This document shows positions 17,496 through 26,069 of a DNA stretch of 64,000 nt, one piece after another. The notes beneath the pieces are model-generated. The model searched no databases and had not been told where the DNA came from. It saw only the letters and a list, made by a program, of their open reading frames with translations. This stretch comes from Actinoallomurus vinaceus (GTDB taxonomy: Bacteria > Actinomycetota > Actinomycetes > Streptosporangiales > Streptosporangiaceae). The position numbers and the translations under genes were made by a program. Where the stretch lies: the NCBI RefSeq assembly GCF_039542055.1, contig NZ_BAABHK010000018.1:164955-228954 (forward strand), given 5' to 3'. Numbering within the stretch: the first letter of the stretch is position 1; each line of letters begins with the position of its first letter.

Positions 17496-20400
17496 CTAAA
17501 GCGGTCCGTCCGGAAGGTCCTCCGGCTGCACAATCGTCAGATCCTCCTTCGTCGGCGCGCGCAGCTCCGCCACCCGCTGTGCCTGCTGCTCGGTCACCCG
17601 CTGGAACACCTGCCGGGCCGCGCGGCCGTTGCCGAACCGCGCCCCGCGCGGGTAGCGCTCGAAGTAGTCCAGCAGGCGGGCGAGGGTGTCGTCCGGCAGG
17701 TGGTAGTCGTGCTGCCGGGCCTGGTGCTGCACGATCCGGACGAGTTCCTCGGAGGAGTAGTCCTCGAAGGTCAGCGTGCGCGTGAACCGCGACGCGAGCC
17801 CCGGGTTGGAGTCGATGAACCGCTCCATGTCCCCGGGATAGCCGGCGGCGATCACGACGACCTCGTCGCGGTGGTCCTCCATCAGCTTGACCAGCGTGGC
17901 GATGGCCTCCTGCCCGAAGTCGTTGCTCTGCCCGTACGGCGCCAGGGCGTACGCCTCGTCGACGAACAGCACGCCGCCGAGCGCCCGCTTGAACACGGCC
18001 TGCGTCTTCGGCGCGGTGTGCCCGACGTACTCCCCCACCAGGTCGCCGCGGTCGGTCTCGACCAGGTGGCCGCCGGACAGCAGCCCCAGGGCCGCGAGGA
18101 TCCGGCCGTAGAGGCGGGCGACGGTGGTCTTGCCGGTGCCCGGGTTGCCGGCGAACACCAGGTGCCGGGACAGCGGCGGCGGCGAGAGCCCCACCTCCTC
18201 GCGGCGCTTGACCATCTGCATCAGCTTGGCCAGGGAGGCGACCTCCTGCTTGACGCGGCCCAGGCCGACCAGGCGCTCGAGCTCGGCGAGGAGGTCGGCC
18301 AGGTCCTCCTTGCCCTCTCCGTTCGCGAGGGCGCCGCCGGCGGTCGCGTTCGCGGCGCCGGGGCGGAACACGGCGCGCTGGCTGCGCTCGGCGGACGGCA
18401 TCGCGCTGGTGGCCACATTGCCGGTACGGCAGTCCTGGAAGACCGGCTCGGCGCCCTCCGCGACGGTGAGGTCCTCCTTCGTGTCGTGGATCAGACAGCG
18501 GCGCACGGTGGGCGTGGCGTGCGGTCCGACGAACAGCGCGGGAAAACCCGTCTCGGAGATGTCGCAGTCCTCGAGCACGCCCGCGCCGCCCTCGTTGACG
18601 TACACGCCGTTCTTCCCGCACCGGGCGATGGTCACCGACCGGACGCGCGGGCGGGCACCCGTCCAGATCACCAGCGCGCTGCCCTCGGTGTCGCAGATCT
18701 CGACATCCTCGATCCACGCCTCGCTGCCCTCGTCGAGGAACATCCCGGCCGAGCCCGTCCCCGACACGCGGCCCCCGCGGATCAGCACACCGGTGTCGGG
18801 CCCGACCTCGATCCCCGTGCGCACCACGTCGGAGAAGTCGCACGCGTCGAGCAGCGGCCGGTGCCGCGTGGTGATCTGTGCCCCCATCTCGACGTCGCTG
18901 ATCCGGCACTCGCGCAGCACGGCGTCAGCGCCCTCGATCGACACTCCCGTCATCCGGGCCCGCTCGATCCGGGTCCGCTCGGCGAACAGGTCGGCGCGCT
19001 CGTCGACCCGGACGCCGTGCTCCGGCGACTCGCGGATGTGGCAGTCCTGCAACGTGGCCCGCGCGCCGCCGCCGAGGTGGACCGCCGTGAACGCCGTCCG
19101 GGCGATCTCGCACTCCCGCAGCGACACGACCGCGTCGCCCTTGCAATGGACGCCGTTGGCCGCCGACCGGGCGAAGACCGACCGGCGGGCGCGTACGGCG
19201 GCCGAACCGGTGACGACGAGCGCCGTCCCCGTGACGTCCACCGCGCGCACGTCCTCCAGCTCCAGCCGGCACGACCCGGTCGCCATGATCGCCACCGCGT
19301 CGGTCTCGCGGACCTGACAGTCCTTCAGCCGGGCGACGGCCTCGCCCCGGACGAGGACGCCCTCGGCCTTGGTGCGGACGATCTCGCACCCCTCGAGCCG
19401 GACACGGCGGTCGTCCAGGCCGGCGGAGGCACCTTCGGCCTCGTCGCCCCGGTGAGCGGCACCCGAGGCGGCCGCCTGCCCCGCGACCCCTGCCGAGTCC
19501 TCCAGGCGCACCCCCTGCGCGCCGGAGTCGTGCAGCTTGCACCCCCGGAGGTAGGCGTACGCCGCCGCTCCGATGGCCAGCGCGGCCTCTCCTGACCCGC
19601 TGACCTCGCAGTCGGTGAACAGCCCGTGGGCGCCGGCGGTCAGCTGCAGGCCGGGACCGCGCGCCCCGTCGACGACCGTTCGGACGCACTCGAGCTGGGC
19701 GACGCCGTCGAGGCGTACGCCCGCGCCGGCCGCCGACCGTACGGTGCAGTCCGCGACGATGCCCGTGCTCGTGCCCGTCACGCGCACGCCCGAGTCGCCC
19801 GCGTCGCGCACGGTGCAGCCGCGCAGCGTGAACGCCGCGTCGGTGAAGGTGATGCCGCCACCGCTGATCTCGCAACCTTCGATCACCGGAGTGCCGGAGC
19901 GGACCAGCACGGCCACGTCCGCCGACGCGGGCGCCTCGAGCGTCAGGTCGCGCACGGTGGCCGAGCAGCCGTGCAGACTGAGCGCCGGCCCGTGCGGCGA
20001 GACGACGCGTACAGTGCCCGCGCCCCTGGCGGCGACGATCGTGACGTCACGGTCGACGATGAGCGCCTCGTTGTAGATGCCGGGCGGCACGGAGACCACC
20101 GCGCCGTCGGCGGCGGCCCGCACGGCGGCGCCGATCGTCCGGTGCCCGCCCCAGGCTCCGGGCGCGACGCGCTGCCACCCCGCCTTGACCCTGCTCTCCC
20201 CCAGCGGTCCCTGCTGACCGGGCGGCCGCCGATCTCCCGGGGCTCCCGGCCCGGGGACCGGGGGCCGCGGGCCGGTCAGGACCGCCCGCCGATCGTCACA
20301 AGGGACCCACCGGCCGTCGCCGCGAGTCCGCCGATCCTCGCCCCGAGCCCGCCGGCCGCGGTCGCCCCAGGCCCGTGTGCCCCGGTGGCTGCAGGCCTGC

Positions 20401-20540
20401 CCAGTGCGGCCACCGCACGCCCTCGCATCCCGGGTACCCCGGTCCCGCGTCTCCCGGCCGCCGCCGGCCCGCGTGCCCTGGCGGCTGTTACCGTCACCGC
20501 GAGCACCGGGGGAAGAGGTGCCGCGGCGTCCGGCCGGCAT
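17496..20540 (-). CDS. Right-handed beta-helix repeat protein fused to a CbxX/CfxQ (EccA-like) AAA ATPase
   Basis: 1014 residues from ATG 20540 (GAGGA nine bases upstream). Residues 1-115 are Arg/Gly/Asp-rich low complexity; homologous sequence begins near WQRVAPGAWGGHRTIGAAV, so the true start may lie inside, although no ATG or GTG occurs between. About residues 140-650 are repeated parallel beta-helix coils (VRDLTLEAPASADV, LRGCTVRDAGDSGVRV and many more), as in pectate-lyase/carbohydrate-binding folds. The C-terminal 270 residues are an AAA domain: Walker A GNPGTGKTT (about 798-806), Walker B VLFVDEAYAL, sensor region AAGYPGDMERF, arginine finger SRF. Similar ATPases serve type VII secretion and Rubisco activation. 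No ESX genes are adjacent. Confidence 0.85.
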   Translation of the reverse strand: MPAGRRGTSSPGARGDGNSRQGTRAGGGRETRDRGTRDARACGGRTGQACSHRGTRAWGDRGRRARGEDRRTRGDGRWVPCDDRRAVLTGPRPPVPGPGAPGDRRPPGQQGPLGESRVKAGWQRVAPGAWGGHRTIGAAVRAAADGAVVSVPPGIYNEALIVDRDVTIVAARGAGTVRVVSPHGPALSLHGCSATVRDLTLEAPASADVAVLVRSGTPVIEGCEISGGGITFTDAAFTLRGCTVRDAGDSGVRVTGTSTGIVADCTVRSAAGAGVRLDGVAQLECVRTVVDGARGPGLQLTAGAHGLFTDCEVSGSGEAALAIGAAAYAYLRGCKLHDSGAQGVRLEDSAGVAGQAAASGAAHRGDEAEGASAGLDDRRVRLEGCEIVRTKAEGVLVRGEAVARLKDCQVRETDAVAIMATGSCRLELEDVRAVDVTGTALVVTGSAAVRARRSVFARSAANGVHCKGDAVVSLRECEIARTAFTAVHLGGGARATLQDCHIRESPEHGVRVDERADLFAERTRIERARMTGVSIEGADAVLRECRISDVEMGAQITTRHRPLLDACDFSDVVRTGIEVGPDTGVLIRGGRVSGTGSAGMFLDEGSEAWIEDVEICDTEGSALVIWTGARPRVRSVTIARCGKNGVYVNEGGAGVLEDCDISETGFPALFVGPHATPTVRRCLIHDTKEDLTVAEGAEPVFQDCRTGNVATSAMPSAERSQRAVFRPGAANATAGGALANGEGKEDLADLLAELERLVGLGRVKQEVASLAKLMQMVKRREEVGLSPPPLSRHLVFAGNPGTGKTTVARLYGRILAALGLLSGGHLVETDRGDLVGEYVGHTAPKTQAVFKRALGGVLFVDEAYALAPYGQSNDFGQEAIATLVKLMEDHRDEVVVIAAGYPGDMERFIDSNPGLASRFTRTLTFEDYSSEELVRIVQHQARQHDYHLPDDTLARLLDYFERYPRGARFGNGRAARQVFQRVTEQQAQRVAELRAPTKEDLTIVQPEDLPDGPL

Positions 20541-20758
20541 GACCGGAAGTCCTCACGATCCGTGTTCCCTGGCATACCCACGCGATCAAGCTTGCCAGGC
20601 TCATCTGCCGCACGCGAGTGCCGCGATTTCACGATCCGGCGTCCGATACGTCTCGCTCGATCACGATGCCGCAACGCGCACCGGCACCGTTCCGGTGAGT
20701 GAGATCATGCCTTATGGCCTACCCTGCGCGACCGCCCGGCTACCCGAGCCGGGCGAGT

Positions 20759-21727
20759 ATGCCGGACCGGCGGACGGCGCTGCTGGCCGGTCTCCGGCTG
20801 GCCGCCCTGGGGACGGCCGGCCTCGGAGCGGCCGGTGGCTGCGCGCTGACCGGTGGCTCGGGCGACTACCGGAAGGGGCCGCTGCCGATCGCGACCGGCG
20901 TCGCGGACGGGGTCTACTACCTGTACGGTCGGCGGCTCGCCGGGCTGATCGACCGTGAGCTCCCGGGCGTCCATACCTCAGTGGACGTCACCAGCGGGTC
21001 CGTCGACAACCTCCAGCGGCTGCGGGACGGCCGCGACCGGCTGGCGTTCGTGGCGGCGGACGCCGCCGGCACCACGACGTCCGGATCCGGTGTGCCGCTC
21101 CAGGCGCTGGCCCGCCTGTACGACGACTACATCCACCTGGTGGTCAAGGGATCGTCGGGCTTCTGGTCGATCGACGACCTGCGCGGCCGGGTCGTCTCGG
21201 TCGGCGGGAAAGGGTCGGGCGTGGAGATCGTGGCCCAGCGAGTGCTGACCGCCGCCGGGCCGAAGGTGGAACGACACATACGGCGGGTCCATCTGGGCCT
21301 GGAATACGCGGCCGCCGCGCTGCGCACGGGTTTGATCGACGCGTTCTTCTGGTCCGGGGGTCTGCCCACAGCCGGGATCGCCGAGCTGGCCGGGCGCCTA
21401 CCGCTCCGCTTCATCCCACTGGGCGGGCTGGCGCCAGAGATCCGCCGACGCTACGGCCCGTACTACCGGGCGGCCACGGTCCCCGGCGGCACCTACGTGA
21501 ACGTCGACGAGGTCCAGACCCTCGCCCTGGCCAACTACCTGGTGGCCCCGCCCGCTCTCGATGCCGGGCTCGCCTACCGCCTGACCGAGGTCCTGATCCA
21601 CAACCGGAACGCCATCGCGGCGGCCGTACCCTCGGCCGAGCTGTTGGACGTGCGCAGCGCCGTCCAGACCGATCCCGTACCCCTGCATCCGGGAGCAGCG
21701 CGGTACTACCGATCCATCAAGCTTTGA
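20759..21727 (+). CDS. TAXI-family TRAP transporter solute-binding lipoprotein
   Basis: 322 residues. A signal sequence (RRTALLAGLRLAALGTAG) ends at a lipobox-like GAAGGC. The mature part has the TAXI layout: LPIATGVADGVYYLYGRRLA, GSVDNLQRLRDGRDRLAFV, ALARLYDDYIHLVV, LRGRVVSVGGKGSG, LRTGLIDAFFWSGGLPT. The family binds small carboxylates or amino acids. No TRAP membrane subunits are nearby; instead a convergent two-component system follows, an arrangement in which the binding protein may act as a sensor input (inference). Upstream in-frame starts at 20699 (GTG) and 20714 (ATG) exist; 20759 has GGGCGAG before it and gives the best signal peptide. Confidence 0.85.
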   Translation: MPDRRTALLAGLRLAALGTAGLGAAGGCALTGGSGDYRKGPLPIATGVADGVYYLYGRRLAGLIDRELPGVHTSVDVTSGSVDNLQRLRDGRDRLAFVAADAAGTTTSGSGVPLQALARLYDDYIHLVVKGSSGFWSIDDLRGRVVSVGGKGSGVEIVAQRVLTAAGPKVERHIRRVHLGLEYAAAALRTGLIDAFFWSGGLPTAGIAELAGRLPLRFIPLGGLAPEIRRRYGPYYRAATVPGGTYVNVDEVQTLALANYLVAPPALDAGLAYRLTEVLIHNRNAIAAAVPSAELLDVRSAVQTDPVPLHPGAARYYRSIKL

Positions 21728-21794
21728 AGGGCCGCCGCACCCTGTGAAGGGCCGCCGCAACGTCCGCCCATCACACCAGCGCGGTGCCCGGCCA

Positions 21795-21808
21795 CCGTCG
21801 GCCGACGG
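21795..21808. terminator. Palindrome between convergent genes
   Basis: Perfect 14-bp palindrome CCGTCGGCCGACGG in the 89-bp gap between the TAXI gene and the histidine kinase stop. A 15-bp direct repeat TGAAGGGCCGCCGCA (21725 and 21745) precedes it. Possible weak bidirectional terminator. Confidence 0.3.
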
Positions 21809-21816
21809 GACGCCGA

Positions 21817-23190
21817 TCAGGCATTGACGGCGGGCACGGCCATGGTCACCCGCAGGCCCGCCCCCTCGGCGGCGGCCACCTCCAGCCGACCGCCGCTCGC
21901 CTCGAGGAGGGTACGGGCGACGGAGATCCCGAGCCCGGAGCCGTCGACGTTCTGGTGGCCGGGGCTGCGCCAGAAGCGGTCGCCGATGCGGGCGAGTTCC
22001 TCGGGCGGCAGGCCGGAACCCTCGTCGATGACGCGGATCTCGACGTCGTCACCGACCGCGGCGATCTCGACGGTGACGGCCGATCCCTCCGGGGAGAACT
22101 TCAGCGCGTTGTCGATCACCGCGTCGAAGGCGCTGCCGATGCCGGTGGGGTCGGCAGCGCCCAGCACCGGCCCCTCCCAGCTTCGGCGCACCTCGATGGC
22201 GCGCTGGTCGGCGACGACCTGCCAGGCGGTGACGCGTTCGTCGACGAGCACGGCCACGTCGATGGCCTCCACCTCGGGGCCGCCCTCCTCGGCGAGGGCG
22301 AGTTCCAGCAGGTCGTCGAGGACGCGGGTGAGGCGCTGGGCCTCATGCCGGAGATCCTGGAGCTCCTCTTCCGACCCCGGGGGCAGGGACAGCGCCAGTC
22401 CCTCGAGCCGCAGCATGACGGCGGACAGCGGATTGCGCAGCTGGTGGGAGGCGTCGGCGACGAAGGCGCGCTGGCGTTCCATCGTGGCCTCCACCTTCTG
22501 CACCATCTCGTTGAACGACGTCGTGAGGCGGCGCAGCTCCGGAGGCCCGGTGGCGGCCGGCGCGCGCACGTCGAGCCGACCGGTCGCGATCGTGTGGGTC
22601 ACCGCGTCGAGCGCGCGCACGGGCCGCAGAACCCAGGTGGCCAGCAGGTGGGCGAGGGCCAGGAACAGCAGTACGGCGACCGCCTCGGCGGCGGCGAGCA
22701 GCGCCCAGTTCCGGGCGACGGCGGAACGCATGCGGTCCGTGGGCGAGACCGTCACCACGGCGCCGATGACGTCGCCGTTCCGCGTCACCGGCGCGGTCAC
22801 CACGAGAGGGCGGTCGTCCCAGGGCCAGATCGTGCGGGGCTCGGCGCTGTGCCGGCCCGCGAACGCCTGCCGCAGCCCGACCGCGATGTCGCCCGTCTCA
22901 TTGTCGGGATAGCCGGGCGTGCTGACCCAGGTCGAGCGCTGCCGGTCGATCACCGCCACCGACACCCCGTACAGCTGGTGGTAGCGCGTGAGTTCGGAGC
23001 CGACGTCCAGGGAGGACGCGCCGATGGGAGCGCCCATGGCGCGTGCCGCGAATCGCGCCGTGTCGTCGAGGCGGTCCTGGAACAGCGCATCCTGGTGCTG
23101 CCGGACGATGCTCGTGGCCAGCGGGACGCCGAGCGCGAGCAGGCTGCAGATGACAAGGGTGTTGAGGACGAGAATCAGGCGAGCGCGCAC
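21817..23190 (-). CDS. Membrane sensor histidine kinase
   Basis: 457 residues. TM1 is near residues 4-26 and TM2 near 165-187, enclosing an extracytoplasmic sensor of about 135 residues (VGSELTRYHQLYGVSVAVID). HAMP, then the dimerisation/phosphoacceptor helix (FVADASHQLRNPLSAVMLRL, His in SHQLRNP) and the HATPase domain with VIDNALKFSP, VIDEGSGLPPE and GSGLGISVA. The GTG start lies seven bases after the response-regulator stop, so the two are an operon transcribed regulator-first. It faces the TAXI binding protein convergently, hinting at a shared signal. Confidence 0.92.
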   Translation of the reverse strand: MRARLILVLNTLVICSLLALGVPLATSIVRQHQDALFQDRLDDTARFAARAMGAPIGASSLDVGSELTRYHQLYGVSVAVIDRQRSTWVSTPGYPDNETGDIAVGLRQAFAGRHSAEPRTIWPWDDRPLVVTAPVTRNGDVIGAVVTVSPTDRMRSAVARNWALLAAAEAVAVLLFLALAHLLATWVLRPVRALDAVTHTIATGRLDVRAPAATGPPELRRLTTSFNEMVQKVEATMERQRAFVADASHQLRNPLSAVMLRLEGLALSLPPGSEEELQDLRHEAQRLTRVLDDLLELALAEEGGPEVEAIDVAVLVDERVTAWQVVADQRAIEVRRSWEGPVLGAADPTGIGSAFDAVIDNALKFSPEGSAVTVEIAAVGDDVEIRVIDEGSGLPPEELARIGDRFWRSPGHQNVDGSGLGISVARTLLEASGGRLEVAAAEGAGLRVTMAVPAVNA

Positions 23191-23197
23191 GGTCGGA

Positions 23198-24073
23198 TCA
23201 GGGTAGCGGGCGTCCGGAGCGCGGGCCCTCGGCGGACGGCCTCGTGATGCGCGGGCTTCCGGCCGATGGTCCGTTCGCCTTCGGAGCCTCCGCCGGCGGG
23301 TCCGTCACTTGTGGGCCCCCCGTCGAGGGGCCGGTCACCTGCGGAGCACCGGCCGACGGGCCTGTGGCCGGCGAGCCTTCCGCCGGCGGGCCGCCGTCGG
23401 GAGTGACGCGGTAGCCCACCCCCCGTACGGTCTGGATGGCGTCGGGCACCCTCAGTTTGGCGCGCAGGGAGGCGATGTGGACCTCCAGGGTCCGTTGGTT
23501 GCCCTGCCAGTTGGTCCGCCACACCTCGCTGATCAGCTGCTCGCGGGGGCAGACGACGCCGGGTCGGCGGGCGAGGACCGCGAGCAGGTCGAACTCCTTG
23601 CGGGTCAGGCTCGCGGGCACCCCGTCGACGCTGACGACCCGGCGGAGCCGGTCCAGGTGGATGCGCCCGGCGATGAGCGCGTCGGCGGGCGGCTCGGCGG
23701 GCCGGGCGCCGTCGTGCCGCGCGGTGCGGCGGCTGACGACGTGGATCCGCGCGATCAGCTCGCCGACGTCGTACGGCTTGACGACGTAGTCGTCCGCGCC
23801 GAGGTGGAGGCCGTGGATCCGGGAGCGCACGTCGGCCCGCGCGGTGACCATGATGATGGGGATGTCGCGGACGGCGCGGATGCGGCCGCACAGCTCGAAC
23901 CCGTCGCGGTCGGGCAGGCCGAGGTCCAGCAGGATCACGTCCGGTTCGCTGTCGAGGCGCTCAAGGGCCTCCGCCGCCGTCCGCGCGGGCTCGACCTCGA
24001 AGCCGTGTCGCCGGAGCACCGAGCACAGTGCCGCGGCGACGCGCACATCATCCTCCACGACGAGCAGCCGCAT
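23198..24073 (-). CDS. OmpR/PhoB-family response regulator with repetitive C-terminal tail
   Basis: 291 residues. Receiver domain: VVEDD acidic pair, phosphoacceptor Asp in DVILLDLGLPDRDG, conserved TAR and Lys in VVKPYD. The winged-helix effector follows (LTRKEFDLLAVLARRPG, RTLEVHIASLRAKL, IQTVRGVGYRV). After the winged helix ends near residue 225, an unusual tail of about 65 residues carries imperfect repeats (PSAGAPQVTGP, PSTGGPQVTDP, PSAGSPRITRP). ATG 24073 follows AAGGAG. Partner of the downstream kinase. Confidence 0.93.
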   Translation of the reverse strand: MRLLVVEDDVRVAAALCSVLRRHGFEVEPARTAAEALERLDSEPDVILLDLGLPDRDGFELCGRIRAVRDIPIIMVTARADVRSRIHGLHLGADDYVVKPYDVGELIARIHVVSRRTARHDGARPAEPPADALIAGRIHLDRLRRVVSVDGVPASLTRKEFDLLAVLARRPGVVCPREQLISEVWRTNWQGNQRTLEVHIASLRAKLRVPDAIQTVRGVGYRVTPDGGPPAEGSPATGPSAGAPQVTGPSTGGPQVTDPPAEAPKANGPSAGSPRITRPSAEGPRSGRPLP

Positions 24074-24178
24074 CACCGCTCCTTCCTGTCCGACGTCACC
24101 GACGCCACGTATCGGGATCAATCAATCGCTCACCGTACCGGTCCCTCACCGCCGACCCGGCCGGGCCCGTGCGGTGAA

Positions 24179-24232
24179 CCGGTCCGGGCCCTCCCGCCGG
24201 GGGGACGGAGGGGACGGGAGGGCCTGGACCGG
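24179..24232 (-). terminator. Strong stem-loop terminator of the APC permease gene
   Basis: 18-base arms (CCGGTCCGGGCCCTCCCG at 24179-24196, its complement at 24215-24232) with one mismatch and an 18-base loop, beginning eight bases after the permease stop. Confidence 0.7.
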
Positions 24233-24240
24233 AGTTCGGG

Positions 24241-25872
24241 TCAGCCCACCGGGGCCAGGTCGGCCTGCGCGGCCGCCGACTCGCCCGCGACCTCGCGCGA
24301 CGGCCCCGCCCAGCCGCTGCGGACGCCCCAGGCGTAGAAGGCCAGCGACGTCACGGCGACGACGCCCATGTCCACGCCGTACGGGATCAGGTCGTGGCCG
24401 CCGAACTTCGCGCTGCCCAGCGCGGACAGCAGCACCATCCAGGCCAGGTAGGCGACGAGCCAGATGCCGGCCTTCAGGTGCGGGGCCCATCCGGCGAACC
24501 GCTGCCGCCAGCCGTAGAACAGGTAGATCGGCAGGCCGAGGGCCATGATTCCGACGACCTCACCGGTCAGCGGCCACTTCGACCAGTACAGGAGCAGGGA
24601 GGCGAACATGAACCCGGCCGGAGCGACGATCTTCAGCGCCGGCGCGCGGGCGGGCCGCTTCAGGTCCGGACAGGTCCGGCGCAGCACCATCGCCGACACC
24701 GGCCCGGTCACGTACGAGATGACGGTCGCGACCGAGATGACCTCGGCGAGCGATCCCCAGCCTCGGAACGTGAACAGGAAGACGAAGGAGACGGCCAGGT
24801 TGAACCACATCGCCGGCTGCGGGATGCCGTACTTCGGGTGGACGCGGCCGAGGATCTTCGGGAAGTAGCCGTTCTCCTTCATGCCCTGGATCATCCGGGC
24901 GGTGGAGGCGGTGTAGGTCATGCCCGTGCCGGACGGGGAGACGAACGCGTCGGCGTACAGGGTGACGGCGAGCCAGTTGAGGTTCCACGCCATCGCCAGG
25001 TCGGCGAACGGCGAGTTGAAGTCGATGCCGGACCAGCCGTGGCCGAGCAGGTGACCGGGGACCGCGCCGAGGAACGCCGTCTGCAGGCCCACGTACACGA
25101 GCGCCGCGATGACCAGCGCGCCGATCAGCGCGATCGGCACCGAACGGCCGGGGTTGCGCGCCTCACCGGCGAGGTTGATCGGGCTCTGGAAGCCGTTGTA
25201 GGCGAACACCACGCCGGAGGTCGCGATCGCGCTGAGCACCGCCGCCCAGCCGTACGGGGCGAAGCCGCCGTGGTGCGTGAAGTTGGAGCCGTGGAAGCCG
25301 GAGGCGATCAGCCCGATGACCGTCAGCGCCGGGACGGCGAACTTGACGATCATGATGAAGTTGTTCGCCATCGCGTACAACCTCACGGTCCAATAATTGA
25401 GCAGGAAGTAGACGACGACGAGGACGGCGGCGAGCGCCAGCCCCATCGGATGGAGTTCCTTCCCGTCGTACAGGCCCTTCGCCCAGTGCCACTTCCACGA
25501 GCTCATGTACTGGATCGAGGCCTCGGCCTCGATCGGGATGACCGAGACGATCGCGATCCAGTTCGACCAGCCGCCCATGAAGCCGACGAGCGAGCCGTGG
25601 GAGTACTGCGCGTACCGGACCATGCCCCCGGACTTGGGGAACGCCGACCCGAGCTCCATGTACGAGAGCCCGATGAGGATCATGATGCCGGCGCCGATGA
25701 TCCACGCGAAGAGGGCCGCCGGTCCGGCGACCTTCGCGGCCTTCCAGGATCCGAACAGCCAGCCGGATCCGATGATCGAGCTGAGCCCGACCATGAGGAG
25801 CGAGAACGTCCCGAGTCGCCGCCGGTAGTCACCGGCCGACGCGGACCCGGACGGGGGTGACGCGTTCGCCAT
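24241..25872 (-). CDS. APC-superfamily amino acid permease
   Basis: 543 residues with about 12-13 hydrophobic segments. The N-terminal family signature SLLMVGLSSIIGSGWLFG (GSGW substrate loop of TM1) is present, with YMELGSAFPKSGGMVRYAQY in TM2-3, AFVSPSGTGMTYTASTAR in the middle and GEARNPGRSVPIAL. Its length and the extended C-terminal helices resemble the aspartate:proton symporter (YveA-like) branch, but the substrate is not proven. ATG 25872 follows GGAGTG. A pair of 14-bp repeats lies upstream and a strong terminator downstream, so it is monocistronic. Confidence 0.88.
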   Translation of the reverse strand: MANASPPSGSASAGDYRRRLGTFSLLMVGLSSIIGSGWLFGSWKAAKVAGPAALFAWIIGAGIMILIGLSYMELGSAFPKSGGMVRYAQYSHGSLVGFMGGWSNWIAIVSVIPIEAEASIQYMSSWKWHWAKGLYDGKELHPMGLALAAVLVVVYFLLNYWTVRLYAMANNFIMIVKFAVPALTVIGLIASGFHGSNFTHHGGFAPYGWAAVLSAIATSGVVFAYNGFQSPINLAGEARNPGRSVPIALIGALVIAALVYVGLQTAFLGAVPGHLLGHGWSGIDFNSPFADLAMAWNLNWLAVTLYADAFVSPSGTGMTYTASTARMIQGMKENGYFPKILGRVHPKYGIPQPAMWFNLAVSFVFLFTFRGWGSLAEVISVATVISYVTGPVSAMVLRRTCPDLKRPARAPALKIVAPAGFMFASLLLYWSKWPLTGEVVGIMALGLPIYLFYGWRQRFAGWAPHLKAGIWLVAYLAWMVLLSALGSAKFGGHDLIPYGVDMGVVAVTSLAFYAWGVRSGWAGPSREVAGESAAAQADLAPVG

Positions 25873-25898
25873 GGATCACTCCATATTCATTGCGCGCT

Positions 25899-25926
25899 TT
25901 CGCGGGGGGAGATTCGCGGGGGGAGA
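25899..25926. repeat. Two tandem 14-bp repeats upstream of the permease
   Basis: TTCGCGGGGGGAGA occurs twice head to tail (25899-25912 and 25913-25926), 27 bases upstream of the permease start and in the intergenic space shared with the divergent SWIM gene. It could be a regulator site or an mRNA leader element; unknown. Confidence 0.6.
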
Positions 25927-26069
25927 AAGGCGTGTCTCGCGAGATTTGGTCGAGGATCCACCCGCCCGGCGACGCGGCCCAAGACGTTTGAGCGAGATCT
26001 GAGGTTCCGCCAGGGACGATTCGGACACTTCGGAAGTTTTGACGGCACCGGCTTGTAGCGTCGCCGGGC

